Assembly (NCBI RefSeq): GCF_022829365.1
Contig: NZ_JAKSYJ010000209.1
Coordinates: 1 to 38,475, forward strand
From: Methylobacterium sp. J-077
Lineage (GTDB): Bacteria > Pseudomonadota > Alphaproteobacteria > Rhizobiales > Beijerinckiaceae
Length of the DNA: 38,475 bases
Reading direction: 5' to 3'
Made by a program: the position numbers and the translations under genes. The notes below the pieces were generated by a model. The model had not been told where the DNA came from. It ran no database searches and saw nothing but the letters and a program-made list of their open reading frames with translations. Below are positions 16,803-26,155 of the stretch, in pieces; the stretch's first letter is position 1, and each line of letters starts with the position of its first letter.

Positions 16803-18901
16803 CCGACGCCGCGATCCAGTACGCGCTCTTCGGACGGCTCGACGCGAAGGCCTTTCCTTTCGTCCGCGCCTGGGAGAACCCGAACCTCAGCGAGATCATC
16901 GGTGCCGCCGCCGGTGCGATGGTGGTGATCGGCGCCGTCGCGCTCGTGACGCTGCTGACTTGGAAGCGGTGGTGGCGACCGCTGTTCCTCGATTGGCTGA
17001 CCAGCCTCGATCACAAGAAAATCGGCATCATGTACATCGTGGTCGCCGGGGTCATGCTCAGCCGCGCGCTGATCGAGGCGGTGCTGATGCGCACCCAGCA
17101 ATCGCTCGCCGTCAATGCACCCGGCATCGTCGCGCCCGAGCATTTCGCCCAGCTGTTCAGCACGCACGGCACCATCATGATCTTCTTCATGGCGATGCCA
17201 TTTCTTACCGGCCTGATCAACTACGTCGTGCCGCTGCAGATCGGGGCTCGGGACGTAGCCTTCCCGCTGCTCAACTCGATCAGCCTGATGCTGACGGCCG
17301 GGGGTGCCGGCCTGGTGATGATCTCCTTGGCGGTCGGGGAGTTCTCCACCGGGGGTTGGTCCGGGTACCCCCCATACACGGAGACCGCGTTCCAACCCGG
17401 CGTCGGCCCGGACTACTGGATCTGGGCGATCACCCTGTCCTCTCTCGGCACGACCTTCTCGGGGCTGAACTTCGCCGCGACGATCTACAAGAAGCGGTGC
17501 CCGGGGATGCATCTCACGCGCATGCCGCTGTTCTGCTGGACCGCGCTCTGCACCTCGATCCTGATGATCTTCGCGATGCCGCCGCTGACGCTCGCGACCG
17601 CCCTACTCGCCCTCGATCGTTACCTCGGTTTCCACTTCTTCACGAACGATCTCGGCGGCAACATGATGAACTACGTCAACCTTTTTTGGTTGTTCGGCCA
17701 TCCGGAGGTCTACATCCTCATCCTACCCGCGTTCGGGGTCTATTCCGAGGTGATCTCGGCGTTCTCATCGAAGGAGCTCTACGGCTACAAGTCGCTCGTC
17801 ATCGCCACGATGGCCATCGGCGTACTGTCGTTCACGGTCTGGCTGCATCACTTCTTCACCATGGGCCAGAGCGCCAACGTCAACGCCTTCTTCGGGGTCG
17901 CGACCATGACGATCGCCGTACCGACCGGGGTCAAGGTCTACGACTGGATCTGGACGATGTTTCGTGGCGAGCTCCGCTTCACGCCGCCGATGCTGTTTTC
18001 CGTCGCCTTCATCATGACGTTCGTGCTCGGCGGCATAACCGGCGTCATGCTCGCAATACCGCCGATCGATTTCGTCGTGCACAACACCGTGTTCCTCGTG
18101 GCCCACTTCCACAACGTGCTGATCCCCGGCCTGCTCTACGGAATGATCGCCGGATACCAGTACTGGTTTCCGAAGGCGTTCGGGTTCCGGCTCTCGGAAG
18201 GTTGGGGCAAGGTCTCGTTCGTGTGCTGGGTGGTGGGCTTCTATCTCGCCTTCATGCCGCTGTACGTGCTCGGGCTCGGCGGCATGGCGCGGCGCTCCCA
18301 GGCCATCTTCGACCCGGACTACCGGCCATGGCTTCTGGTCGCCGTGATCGGCGCCTTCATCCTGCTCGCCGCTCTGGCGACGCTATTCGTGCAGCTCTGG
18401 GTCAGCGTCCGCGACCGCGAACACAACCGCGTGCCCGTGGGCGACCCCTGGGACGCGCGCGGTCTCGAATGGTCGATCCCCGCACCGCCACCGGAGTACA
18501 ATTTCGCCACCATTCCTCGGGTCTACCACCTCTACGACTTCTATTGGCACAAGGCGCGCGGAGACGCGTACAAGCTCGCCGACGCTTACGACGATATCGA
18601 GATCCCAAAGAACAGCTGGGTCGGGCCGATCGTCGGTGTCGCCGGGGCGGTCTGCGCCTTCGGCTTGGTCTGGCACATCTGGTGGATGACGAGCCTCGGG
18701 TTTGTGGCCGTCTGGCTCGCGGTGATCGCGCGCAGCTTCGTGCGCGACACCCATCGGACGATACCGGCTGCCGAGGTCGAAGCGACTGAGCGTCGTTGGC
18801 TCGCCCTGGCAGCCAGGACGCGACCAGTGCCGCGTCAGCTCGAGGAGAGCTCGGCCAATCTCGGCCTCGCGGAACCCTTCCCGCCGGAGGTGGCGGCGTG
18901 A
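16799..18901 (+). CDS. cyoB: Cytochrome bo3 ubiquinol oxidase subunit I
   Basis: A 700-residue haem-copper oxidase subunit with haem and CuB ligands visible: STHGTIMIFF (His), FGHPEVYILILPAFG (His cross-linked to Tyr), WLHHFFTMG (two His), and VAHFHNVLI (two His). Quinone-site residues known from E. coli align as R89 (R71), H115 (H98) and Q118 (Q101), but E93 replaces Asp75. The C-terminal extension after DPWDARGLEWSIPAPPPEYNF resembles the E. coli protein. It reduces oxygen to water and pumps protons. ATGA overlap with cyoA and GTGA overlap with cyoC indicate one operon. Confidence 0.96.
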   Translation: MTDAAIQYALFGRLDAKAFPFVRAWENPNLSEIIGAAAGAMVVIGAVALVTLLTWKRWWRPLFLDWLTSLDHKKIGIMYIVVAGVMLSRALIEAVLMRTQQSLAVNAPGIVAPEHFAQLFSTHGTIMIFFMAMPFLTGLINYVVPLQIGARDVAFPLLNSISLMLTAGGAGLVMISLAVGEFSTGGWSGYPPYTETAFQPGVGPDYWIWAITLSSLGTTFSGLNFAATIYKKRCPGMHLTRMPLFCWTALCTSILMIFAMPPLTLATALLALDRYLGFHFFTNDLGGNMMNYVNLFWLFGHPEVYILILPAFGVYSEVISAFSSKELYGYKSLVIATMAIGVLSFTVWLHHFFTMGQSANVNAFFGVATMTIAVPTGVKVYDWIWTMFRGELRFTPPMLFSVAFIMTFVLGGITGVMLAIPPIDFVVHNTVFLVAHFHNVLIPGLLYGMIAGYQYWFPKAFGFRLSEGWGKVSFVCWVVGFYLAFMPLYVLGLGGMARRSQAIFDPDYRPWLLVAVIGAFILLAALATLFVQLWVSVRDREHNRVPVGDPWDARGLEWSIPAPPPEYNFATIPRVYHLYDFYWHKARGDAYKLADAYDDIEIPKNSWVGPIVGVAGAVCAFGLVWHIWWMTSLGFVAVWLAVIARSFVRDTHRTIPAAEVEATERRWLALAARTRPVPRQLEESSANLGLAEPFPPEVAA

Positions 18902-19524
18902 GCGGCCCGCAGCTGAAGCACATCGGGCTGAACCTTCGCAGCTCGGACGAACTCGAACCCGGCGAGGCCGAGATTGGCCTTTATGGGTTCTGGATCTTCC
19001 TGATGAGCGACGCCGTGTTGTTCGCGCTGCTGTTCGCGATCTACGGCACGCAACTCGCCGCCACCGCCGGCGCGCCCGGACCGCAGGCCGAGTTCAAGCT
19101 CGGCAGCGCGTTCGTCGAGACGCTGATCCTCCTGACGAGCAGCTTGACCTTCGGGCTCTCGGCGATCGCGATGAAGTATGACCGGACGCGAGCCGGCCTC
19201 ATCGTCTGGCTGTGTATCACCCTGGTCCTCGGCCTGACCTTCCTCGGCTTCGAGGTCAGCGACTTCGCGACGATGTTCCGCGACGGCGCCACGCCGGATC
19301 GCAGCGGCTTCCTCTCGGCGTTCTTCGCGCTCGTCCCCACGCACGGACTCCACGTCACAGCGGGTTGCATTTGGATCGTGGTGATGCTCGCTCAGATCGC
19401 GGTCTACGGGACAGACGCACGGGTCAAACTCGACCTGCTCAAGCTCGGCCTGTTCTGGCACTTCCTCGACATCATCTGGATCGCGATCTTTTCGGTCGTC
19501 TACCTGCAGGGTAAGCTCGGATGA
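18898..19524 (+). CDS. cyoC: Cytochrome bo3 ubiquinol oxidase subunit III
   Basis: About 208 residues with five hydrophobic segments, including GLYGFWIFLMSDAVLFALLF, TLILLTSSLTFGLSAIAMKY and FWHFLDIIWIAIFSVVYLQG. The motifs WIFLMSD and LFWHFLDIIWI are characteristic. I chose GTG 18898 because GGAGG lies just upstream and it overlaps the cyoB stop; an earlier in-frame start would lie inside cyoB. The stop overlaps cyoD by four bases. Confidence 0.93.
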   Translation: MSGPQLKHIGLNLRSSDELEPGEAEIGLYGFWIFLMSDAVLFALLFAIYGTQLAATAGAPGPQAEFKLGSAFVETLILLTSSLTFGLSAIAMKYDRTRAGLIVWLCITLVLGLTFLGFEVSDFATMFRDGATPDRSGFLSAFFALVPTHGLHVTAGCIWIVVMLAQIAVYGTDARVKLDLLKLGLFWHFLDIIWIAIFSVVYLQGKLG

Positions 19525-19967
19525 CGACACGGGGCCATTACAAGGGTGTCATTCTGCTCAAGGCCATCGCCGCAGCGGCCCTGTTCGGCGTCGCGAGAGC
19601 GTCGATCGGCGCAGTCAAGCGGGAGCCCGAACATGGAGCCGGAGCCTGCACGGGAGATGACGAACGCCATTCCAAGCGCAGTGATTTGGTCAGTTACGGC
19701 GTCGGCTACGTCCTGGCGCTGCTATTGACCGGAACTGCATTTGCTGTCGTGACGTGGGGTTGGGTCACGGGAGCGACCGCCCTCACGATCGTCTTCAGCC
19801 TGGCGTTGATCCAAGCAGTCGTGCACTTCCGGTGTTTCCTGCACATCGACTTGCGGCGATCACACCGCGACGACCTGCAGCTGATCTTGTTCTCCACGCT
19901 GATCGTCTGCCTGATGGTGGGTGGCACCCTCGTCGTGCTGCTCAACCTGCGCATGCGGATGATGTAG
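19521..19967 (+). CDS. cyoD: Cytochrome bo3 ubiquinol oxidase subunit IV, N-terminally extended
   Basis: A 148-residue protein, about 40 longer than E. coli CyoD. The core (about residues 54-148) has three helices: YGVGYVLALLLTGTAFAVV, ALTIVFSLALIQAVVHFRCF and LILFSTLIVCLMVGGTLVVLL, with FLHIDLRRS between helices two and three as in CyoD. The extension contains a further hydrophobic stretch (GVILLKAIAAAALFGVA) and a Cys. The ATG at 19521 overlaps cyoC, so the extension appears real, but an internal non-ATG start is not excluded. No cyoE follows. Confidence 0.87.
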   Translation: MTTRGHYKGVILLKAIAAAALFGVARASIGAVKREPEHGAGACTGDDERHSKRSDLVSYGVGYVLALLLTGTAFAVVTWGWVTGATALTIVFSLALIQAVVHFRCFLHIDLRRSHRDDLQLILFSTLIVCLMVGGTLVVLLNLRMRMM

Positions 19968-19992
19968 CCCATCCAGGTACCACCCGATCGAT

Positions 19993-21021
19993 CTATCGAA
20001 GCCGGCGGTGCGTCTCCGAGGTTCTCGCGATCGATAGGGCGCCAAGGAACGCCACCCCGAGCGCGGTAGCGATGCCGAGCTTCAGCCAGCGAGGGTCGGC
20101 GGCCGGCACCGTGGTGAGCGATCGATCGTCGAAGCGGCCGTGCGCACCGGGATCGGTATCGACTGGATCGTACAGGTTGTCCGGCCGCCCTTCGAGCGCC
20201 GCCTGGCTGGTCATCTCGCCGCGATAACCGTGTCGCGCGAGATATCCGTCGATCCATCCGGGGATGATCATGTTGCCGATGATCGCCTTCCAGGTCGGGA
20301 AGCCGATCCAGAGCTCGCGAGGCGCAGTGTGCGCGGCGCTGTAGACGTGGCGCGCGATCGCCTCGGGCTGGTAGATCGGCGGCACCGGCTCCAAACGCCG
20401 CGGCATACGCGTGCGCGCCCAGTCGAATTGTGGAGTGTTCACCGCCGGGAGCTGCACCATCGTCAACCTCACGTGGCTGCCGTCATGCAGCAGCTCGCTG
20501 CGCAGGCTGTCGATGAAGCCGCGCACGGCCGCCTTGGCCGCGCAGTAGCTCGATTGCAGAGGAATCGAGCGGTACGCCAGGGCCGAACCGATGCAGACGA
20601 TGGTGCCAGCATCGCGGCTCTGCATGTGCTTGAGAGCGGCGAGCGTGCCGTGGACCTGTCCAAGATAGGTCACCTCGGTCGCGCGTTTGTACTCGTCCGG
20701 CGATGTCTGCTGCACGGGGGCGTAGATCGTCACCATGGCGACGTTGATCCAGACGTCGATGCCGCCGAACTCCTTTACGGTCTCGTCCGCCGCCCGCATG
20801 ACGGCATCGGCGTCCGCGACATCGACCTGGTGAGCTTGCGCTCGGCCGCCGGCCCGCTCGATGTCCCGCACCGTACCTTTCAGCCCGGCCTCCCCTCGCG
20901 CCAAGACGGACACGTTCCAGCGGTGCCGAGCGAACTCATGAGCGATCGCCCGTCCCACGCCGGCGCTGGCGCCGGTCACGACCACGGTGGGACGTCCATT
21001 ATCTGTGCTCTTTTGGGTCAT
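19993..21021 (-). CDS. Short-chain dehydrogenase/reductase with C-terminal membrane anchor
   Basis: A 342-residue SDR. The N-terminus VVVTGASAGVGRAIAHEFA binds NAD(P). The active site is visible as CIGSALAYRSIPLQSSYCAAK (Ser, Tyr and Lys). After the catalytic domain (about 250 residues), the tail ends in LKLGIATALGVAFLGALSIA, a likely membrane helix. The start is ATG 21021. The gene converges on cyoD with a gap of 25 bp. The substrate is unknown; its tail anchor suggests a membrane-associated reductase. Confidence 0.88.
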   Translation of the reverse strand: MTQKSTDNGRPTVVVTGASAGVGRAIAHEFARHRWNVSVLARGEAGLKGTVRDIERAGGRAQAHQVDVADADAVMRAADETVKEFGGIDVWINVAMVTIYAPVQQTSPDEYKRATEVTYLGQVHGTLAALKHMQSRDAGTIVCIGSALAYRSIPLQSSYCAAKAAVRGFIDSLRSELLHDGSHVRLTMVQLPAVNTPQFDWARTRMPRRLEPVPPIYQPEAIARHVYSAAHTAPRELWIGFPTWKAIIGNMIIPGWIDGYLARHGYRGEMTSQAALEGRPDNLYDPVDTDPGAHGRFDDRSLTTVPAADPRWLKLGIATALGVAFLGALSIARTSETHRRLR

Positions 21022-21070
21022 CGATCACTCATCAGAACTGGCTTGGACATTTTCCTATCCACGGGCGACC

Positions 21071-21095
21071 AACGCCTCAGGTCATCTCGCGTTCG
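21071..21095 (-). promoter_or_regulatory. EcfG-like promoter candidate for SDR gene
   Basis: Reading leftward, CGAAC-N16-CGTT lies 49 bp ahead of the SDR start. There is one mismatch to GGAAC-N16/17-CGTT. Confidence 0.4.
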
Positions 21096-21255
21096 CATTC
21101 CACCAGCGCTGTTGCGTGCCTTCCGCCACAGACGGGGTTCGTCTCAATTGAAGTCGTTGCTTGGGGGCGGGCACAGCGGACTCAGAATGATGATCCGTGC
21201 TTCTCGCCTACGATCCATCGGGACCTGCCTGTGGCCCGTCGACGGGAACCCTTGC

Positions 21256-21933
21256 TCAAGCGGTCGCGGGCGTTCGATGAACGCTATTCGGATCGGCAAT
21301 GTCGATGCGGCGAGCGCGGAACTGCCAGAAGAGGATCACGCTCACCGCGGCGGCGTAGAGGCACCAGACCGAAGTAAAGGCGTAACCCTTCACAATGAGG
21401 GTCGCTATCACACCGATGAAGTTAAGCCAGCCGAACCAGCGAACCACCCGGTGGCTCGACGCGATCAGCGCGCCGCACGTCGCCACGACGTAGATCGCCG
21501 CGACGCTGGTGAGGGCCGTGCCAGGATTGTCGTAGTGGATCGAGTGCTGCTCGATACAAGCCGTACTCGGGTAACTGATCAGACCCCGGAACACGAAAGC
21601 GGCAAGCCCCGCCCCGACCAGCGTCAGCGCTCCGATCAGCCACCTGCGCCAACCGGGCGGCTCCATCAGCAGGACAGCCAGCGGCATCAGAAGCGGGAGG
21701 ATGCCTTGCGCATAGAGCATGTACAGGAAGACGAGATGTCCCTGAGCCTCCTGCCGGATCTCGCCCTTGAGACCAAGCCAGACGAATCCCTCCGTGAACT
21801 GGTGTAGAGCGAAGAAAATCGGCGTTGCCGCGAACAGTACGGCTCGCGGTTGCCGGACATGCGCGAGTGTGGCCGCACCGATGAGCCCGATGGCGCCACT
21901 CGCGATGAAGTCGGCCTCTGGCGAGAAACACAT
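21256..21933 (-). CDS. DUF6629-like membrane protein
   Basis: A 225-residue integral membrane protein with about seven hydrophobic segments. The N-terminus MCFSPEADFIASGAIGLIG and the motif FALHQFTEGFVWLGL are what I recall of the DUF6629 family (MCFS start, HQ-E-W motif). Function is unknown. It lies 234 bp upstream of the SDR gene on the same strand with no clear promoter seen between them. Family assignment is from memory, so treat it as moderate. Confidence 0.75.
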   Translation of the reverse strand: MCFSPEADFIASGAIGLIGAATLAHVRQPRAVLFAATPIFFALHQFTEGFVWLGLKGEIRQEAQGHLVFLYMLYAQGILPLLMPLAVLLMEPPGWRRWLIGALTLVGAGLAAFVFRGLISYPSTACIEQHSIHYDNPGTALTSVAAIYVVATCGALIASSHRVVRWFGWLNFIGVIATLIVKGYAFTSVWCLYAAAVSVILFWQFRARRIDIADPNSVHRTPATA

Positions 21934-22334
21934 ACGCGAACACCTGTAACTCTAAGACCGTCAGAGAACCTCCCTGCGGAGTGCAAGGCGGCCGGTCAAG
22001 CCGTCATTGCCTTTAGAGTACTGCTGTCGGGACGCATTGCCGCTCCGCCTACGGCGTCGGCGCTTCAGTCGATAGCCCGATGCCACCCGGCCCGTGACGA
22101 ATCAGATCACGATCCGACCGCCGCGGGAGAATGGCTATGCCGCTCAGCGAATAAACGACTTCGGCGCGGCTTCACGCTGTCGGCTTGCGTAATGGTGAAT
22201 GATGGTGCGGACACCAAGATACATAATGCAGATAAATCGGCATGCTCGGCATACAACGATGTTCGACCTTGCGAGATCAGCATAATTTAAGAGACGAAGC
22301 TTCGACCTAAACCCGGCTAAGTATCGCCTCTGTT
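21934..22334. other. Gene-free region, about 400 bp
   Basis: It lies between the divergent DUF6629-like gene and a decayed kinase fragment. I see no convincing reading frame, hairpin or repeat. It presumably holds the promoter of the DUF6629-like gene at its left end. Confidence 0.5.
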
Positions 22335-22845
22335 TGCACTGGGTTGCTTGCCGGTCTCCTGTGCATCGGTTCACCCTGTACCTGCCCCGCGCCGCTACCT
22401 TCGTCGCGCCCGAGACGGGGGCACCGGAGCCCGCGGCGCTGGCCGACGGCCACGGCACTCGCCTCCCGTTCGTCGAGAACAACCGGGAGGTCGGCGCCTT
22501 CGCGGCACAGCCGCTTAAGGAACTCGGCTATCGCACAGTTTGGGCGACAGACGCCGAGAAGGCCCTCGTCGAGCTCGGGCGTGATGAGTGTCGCTTCGAG
22601 ATCGTCTTCTCCGACGTGGTGATGCCGGGCATGGGAGTGGGCCTCCCCACGAGACCCGGCGCTGGCAACCAGGCATCCCGGTGGTGCTCGCCTTCGGTTA
22701 AAGTGATATGCTTGCGCGGAACGGCATGCACGGCTTCGAACTCCTGCACAAGCCTTACTCGGTCGAGGACCTCTCGCGCCTGCTCCGCAAGGTCGCCACC
22801 TGGCGGAACCAGAAACAACCGATGGGACGGCGGCTGCAGCCGTGA
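22335..22845 (+). pseudogene. Decayed C-terminal fragment of a hybrid histidine kinase (receiver domain)
   Basis: Translating rightward gives RFTLYLPR (end of an ATPase domain), then LADGHGTRLPFVENNREVG, LKELGYRTVWATDAEKAL and FEIVFSDVVMPGMG. The frame then breaks at about 22630-22650. In the next frame it continues as PVVLAFG, a TAA stop at the position of Tyr in SGYS, then GFELLHKPYSVEDLSRLLRK. Every piece matches the C-terminal 150 residues of the hybrid kinase at 28275-30713 in order. One of the acidic pair in the receiver is also lost (VEDN to VENN). No N-terminal part is present, so this is a remnant, on the opposite strand to its relative. Confidence 0.85.
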
Positions 22846-22954
22846 GCGCGTCTGGCCGACTCACGGTCGGCGAGGCCCTCAAGACGAGGATACTCGAACC
22901 CTTCCGTCGGCACCGGCCCAAGCGAGGCCGAGAGTTGGGGCGCCTCCGCAAACG

Positions 22955-25900
22955 TCAGGCCGCCACCTCGTCGCCGCCCGGCTCCTGCATCGAGGCCAAG
23001 GACGTTTCCAGACGGCAGGCGAGCCCGGTCGGGGCGTAGGTCAGCCTCACGTCCCCGCCGACCTCGACGGCGAAGCTGCGCTCGATCAGGCGAGAGCCGA
23101 ATCCGCGCCGCGTCGGCTGCGCCAGGATCGGCGGGCCGCCCTGCTCGGACCAGGTCAGGCAGAAGCGGGGCACCCCGCCCTCGTGCACGACGTGCCAGCG
23201 CAGGTCCACCGTGCCGGCCTCGTTCGACAGTGCCCCGTACTTGGCCGCGTTGGTGGCGAGCTCGTGCAGGGCCAGCGCCAGGGCGAGGGCCGGCTTCGCC
23301 GCTAGGGGCACGTTCGGGCCGCTGGCGCGGATGCGGGAGGCCGCGCCGCCGCGGTGGACCGAGAGCGCGCTGTCGACGACCTCGGCGATGGGGGCCTCCG
23401 TCCAGTTCGACTGCGTTAGGATGTCATGCGCCCGCCCCAGCGAGATCAGGCGCGCGGTGAAAGCTTCGCATGCGGCGTCGGTGTCCGTGACGTTGCGGAA
23501 CGTCTGGGCCGCGATGGCCTGAACCATTGCCAGGGTGTTCTTCACCCGGTGCTGCAGCTCGCCCGTGAGCAACCGCTGATGCTCCTCGGCACGCTTGCGC
23601 TCGCTGATGTCGAACATCGCGCCGATCATCCGCGCAGCCCGGCCCGCCGCGTCGCGCAGCACGTAGCCGCGGTCGAGAATGTCCGCGTAGGTCCCGTCCG
23701 CCCGTCGGAAGCGGTACTCGTCGTTCCACGCTGTCCCGCCCCCGTCGATGATTGCGTGGATCGAGCGGTCGACGCGGGATCGGTCGTCGGGATGGATATG
23801 GTCGATCCACCAGTCGCCAGTCGGATCGACCGCCTCCGGCGCATGCCCGTAGGCGGTGTGGAGCGCCTCGTTCCAGAGGATATGGTTCGTGGCGATATCC
23901 CAGTCCCGGATGGCGTCGTTGGTGGCGCGGGCGGCCAGCCTGTACCGCTCCTCGGCCTGGCGCAGGGCCTGCTCGGCGTGGCGGCTCTCGGTCACGTCGC
24001 GCGTCGTGCCGATGAACCGGATCGTTCTGCCCCCCTCGACGAACGCCTGGCCCTTGGCCGCTACCCAGCGCTCGACGTGGTCCCGCAAGCCGATCACGCG
24101 GAAGGCGATGTCGTAGGTGCCGGGGCCGGTCGGGTCGATGGCGGTCCGGACCGCGGCGTCGACCCAGTCGCGGTCGTCCGGGTGGAGGCCGGCCAGGAAG
24201 GTGTCGTATTTCACGCCCGCGTCCGGCGGCAGCCCGAACAGGGCGCGGGTGCGAGCGTCCCAGACCAGGCTGTCGGCGACGAGGTCGTAGTCGAAGATGC
24301 CAGTCCCGGTCGCCTCCACCGCAAGGCGCAATTGCTCGCGCGCCCGGCTAAGGTCGTCCTCGGCCTGCCGGCGGTCGTGGATATCGCTGTCGCTGCCGAG
24401 CCAGCCGACGACCTCGCCGTTGCCGTCGCGCATCGGCTCGGCCCGGATAAGAAACCAACGGTATTCGCCGTCGTGGCGACGTAGGCGCGCCTCCGTGTCG
24501 TAGAGGACCTCGTTCGTCCGTGCGTGCTCCCAGGCCATAAGCAGCCCGGGCAGGTCGTCGGGATGGATCACCGTGCCCCAACCCAGCGGCAGCGCTTCCT
24601 CCGGCGTCTGACCCGTGTAGGCGTACCAGCGGTCGTTAAGGTAGCTCAGGCTCCCGTCCGGGTTCCCCAACCAGATGATGGCCGGGGCGAGTTCGGTGAT
24701 CGTCTTGAAACGCTCCTCGGCTACCTTGCGCTCGTGGATGTCGATGGAGGTGCCGATCCAACTCGCGGTCCCGCCGGTCGCGTGGCGCACGGGATGCGCC
24801 CGTGACAGAAACCAGCGGTACTGCCCGTCGGCCCGGCGCAGGGGGAACTCGACCTCGTAGGGGCGACCAGACCCGGCAGCCGCGAGCCACGCCGCACGGG
24901 TCGCCTCCCGGTGGTCGGGATGGATGACTCCCATCCAACTCGCCTCGCCGGTCTCGCCCTGGGGCAGGCCCGTGTAGTCGTACCAATACGCGTTGCAGTA
25001 GATGACCTCACCCGCGGCGTCGCCGAACCACACCACCTGCGGGCTGACCTCGACGAGCGAGCGGTAGCGCATCTCGCTGGCCTGGAGGGCGGCGACCGAC
25101 TCGCGCTGGTCGGTGCGGTCGCGGAGGATCTTCAGGAAGCCGACGGTCTCGCCGTCCTCGGTCCGGAGCGGCATCATCTCGCCCGACGCCCAGAACCGGC
25201 TGCCATCCTTTCGCAGGTGCCGGCGTTCGTCCGCGGCGCTGCCGTCTTCGAGAGCGAGGCGCATCTCGGTCCTGGGCCTGTCGACGTCGCGGTCCTCGGG
25301 CGTGAAGAAGGCGTCGACCGGCCGCTCGAGCATCTCGGCCTCGGCCCAGCCCAGGATGCGCTCGGCGCCGGCGTTCCAGCGGGTGACCCGCCCCTCGGGG
25401 TCGGTGGCGACGATGGCGTAGTCGGTGGCGCTGTCGAGGATGCGCTCGTGCAGTAGCCGCTGTTCGGCCTGCTCCCTGAGCGATCGCCGCAATTCCATCT
25501 GCGCCATGGTCTGGCGGGCCAGGCGCATCAGGCCCTTTCGTTGCCGCTCGGTTAGTGCGTGCGGCTTGGTGTCGAGAACGCAGACCGTGCCGATCGGGTG
25601 ACCCTCCGCAGCCCTCAAAAGGGCGCCGGCGTAGAAGCGCAGCCCGGGCTCGCCGTGGACCAGGGGGTTGCCCGCGAAGCGCGGATCGCGGGTCGCGTCC
25701 GGCACGCATAGGAAGTCGTCCAGCAAGAGCGCCTGCCGGCAGAACGAACTCTCCAAGGGAGTTTCGCGGACGCCCAGCCCCACCTCGGCCTTGAAGAATT
25801 GCCGTCCGTCTCCGACCAGGTTGACCACGGCGATCGGCGTCTCGCACAACTCGGCCGCGGCCTCCGCGATCTCGTCGAAGTCCTGCTCGCGCGGGGTATC

Positions 25901-25969
25901 CAGCAGGCGATAGCGATTCAGCGCCCGAAGGCGCGCCGCTTCGGTCCCGTTCTCGCGACTAAGGTCCAT
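22955..25969 (-). CDS. GAF and multi-PAS HWE-family sensor histidine kinase
   Basis: A 1004-residue cytoplasmic-looking kinase with no membrane segment. Domains in order: GAF (about 10-170, starting RALNRYRLLDTPREQDFDEI), five PAS domains to about residue 800, and an HWE kinase domain. The kinase has the H-box LLTGELQHRVKNTLAMVQAI, HWE-type RAHDIL, N-box ALHELATNAAKYGALS and the WSE segment in LTWSEQGGPP. ATG 25969 was chosen; GTG 25972 directly precedes it. HWE kinases are typical of Rhizobiales and often act on PhyR-type regulators. No response regulator is adjacent. It converges on the decayed kinase fragment. Confidence 0.9.
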   Translation of the reverse strand: MDLSRENGTEAARLRALNRYRLLDTPREQDFDEIAEAAAELCETPIAVVNLVGDGRQFFKAEVGLGVRETPLESSFCRQALLLDDFLCVPDATRDPRFAGNPLVHGEPGLRFYAGALLRAAEGHPIGTVCVLDTKPHALTERQRKGLMRLARQTMAQMELRRSLREQAEQRLLHERILDSATDYAIVATDPEGRVTRWNAGAERILGWAEAEMLERPVDAFFTPEDRDVDRPRTEMRLALEDGSAADERRHLRKDGSRFWASGEMMPLRTEDGETVGFLKILRDRTDQRESVAALQASEMRYRSLVEVSPQVVWFGDAAGEVIYCNAYWYDYTGLPQGETGEASWMGVIHPDHREATRAAWLAAAGSGRPYEVEFPLRRADGQYRWFLSRAHPVRHATGGTASWIGTSIDIHERKVAEERFKTITELAPAIIWLGNPDGSLSYLNDRWYAYTGQTPEEALPLGWGTVIHPDDLPGLLMAWEHARTNEVLYDTEARLRRHDGEYRWFLIRAEPMRDGNGEVVGWLGSDSDIHDRRQAEDDLSRAREQLRLAVEATGTGIFDYDLVADSLVWDARTRALFGLPPDAGVKYDTFLAGLHPDDRDWVDAAVRTAIDPTGPGTYDIAFRVIGLRDHVERWVAAKGQAFVEGGRTIRFIGTTRDVTESRHAEQALRQAEERYRLAARATNDAIRDWDIATNHILWNEALHTAYGHAPEAVDPTGDWWIDHIHPDDRSRVDRSIHAIIDGGGTAWNDEYRFRRADGTYADILDRGYVLRDAAGRAARMIGAMFDISERKRAEEHQRLLTGELQHRVKNTLAMVQAIAAQTFRNVTDTDAACEAFTARLISLGRAHDILTQSNWTEAPIAEVVDSALSVHRGGAASRIRASGPNVPLAAKPALALALALHELATNAAKYGALSNEAGTVDLRWHVVHEGGVPRFCLTWSEQGGPPILAQPTRRGFGSRLIERSFAVEVGGDVRLTYAPTGLACRLETSLASMQEPGGDEVAA

Positions 25970-26155
25970 CACACGGGCAAGCTGCAGGAATCGACATGGT
26001 TTCGCGTGGGTGAAGTGCTTTCCGGAACATCATCACGTCCAGCCGCTCCTCCGGTTGAGCATGGGGCATCACGCCGGATTGTCCAAGCGTTTCGAGGACA
26101 TTGCGCCACCGCCGAACCGCGGCGGCTCGGAGGTATCTTCAAGACCGCGCAGCGC

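Noticed and set aside
16759..18789. 676-codon plus-strand frame overlapping cyoB
   Set aside because: cyoB in the other frame has all haem-copper oxidase ligands; this frame is Arg/Pro-rich without motifs.
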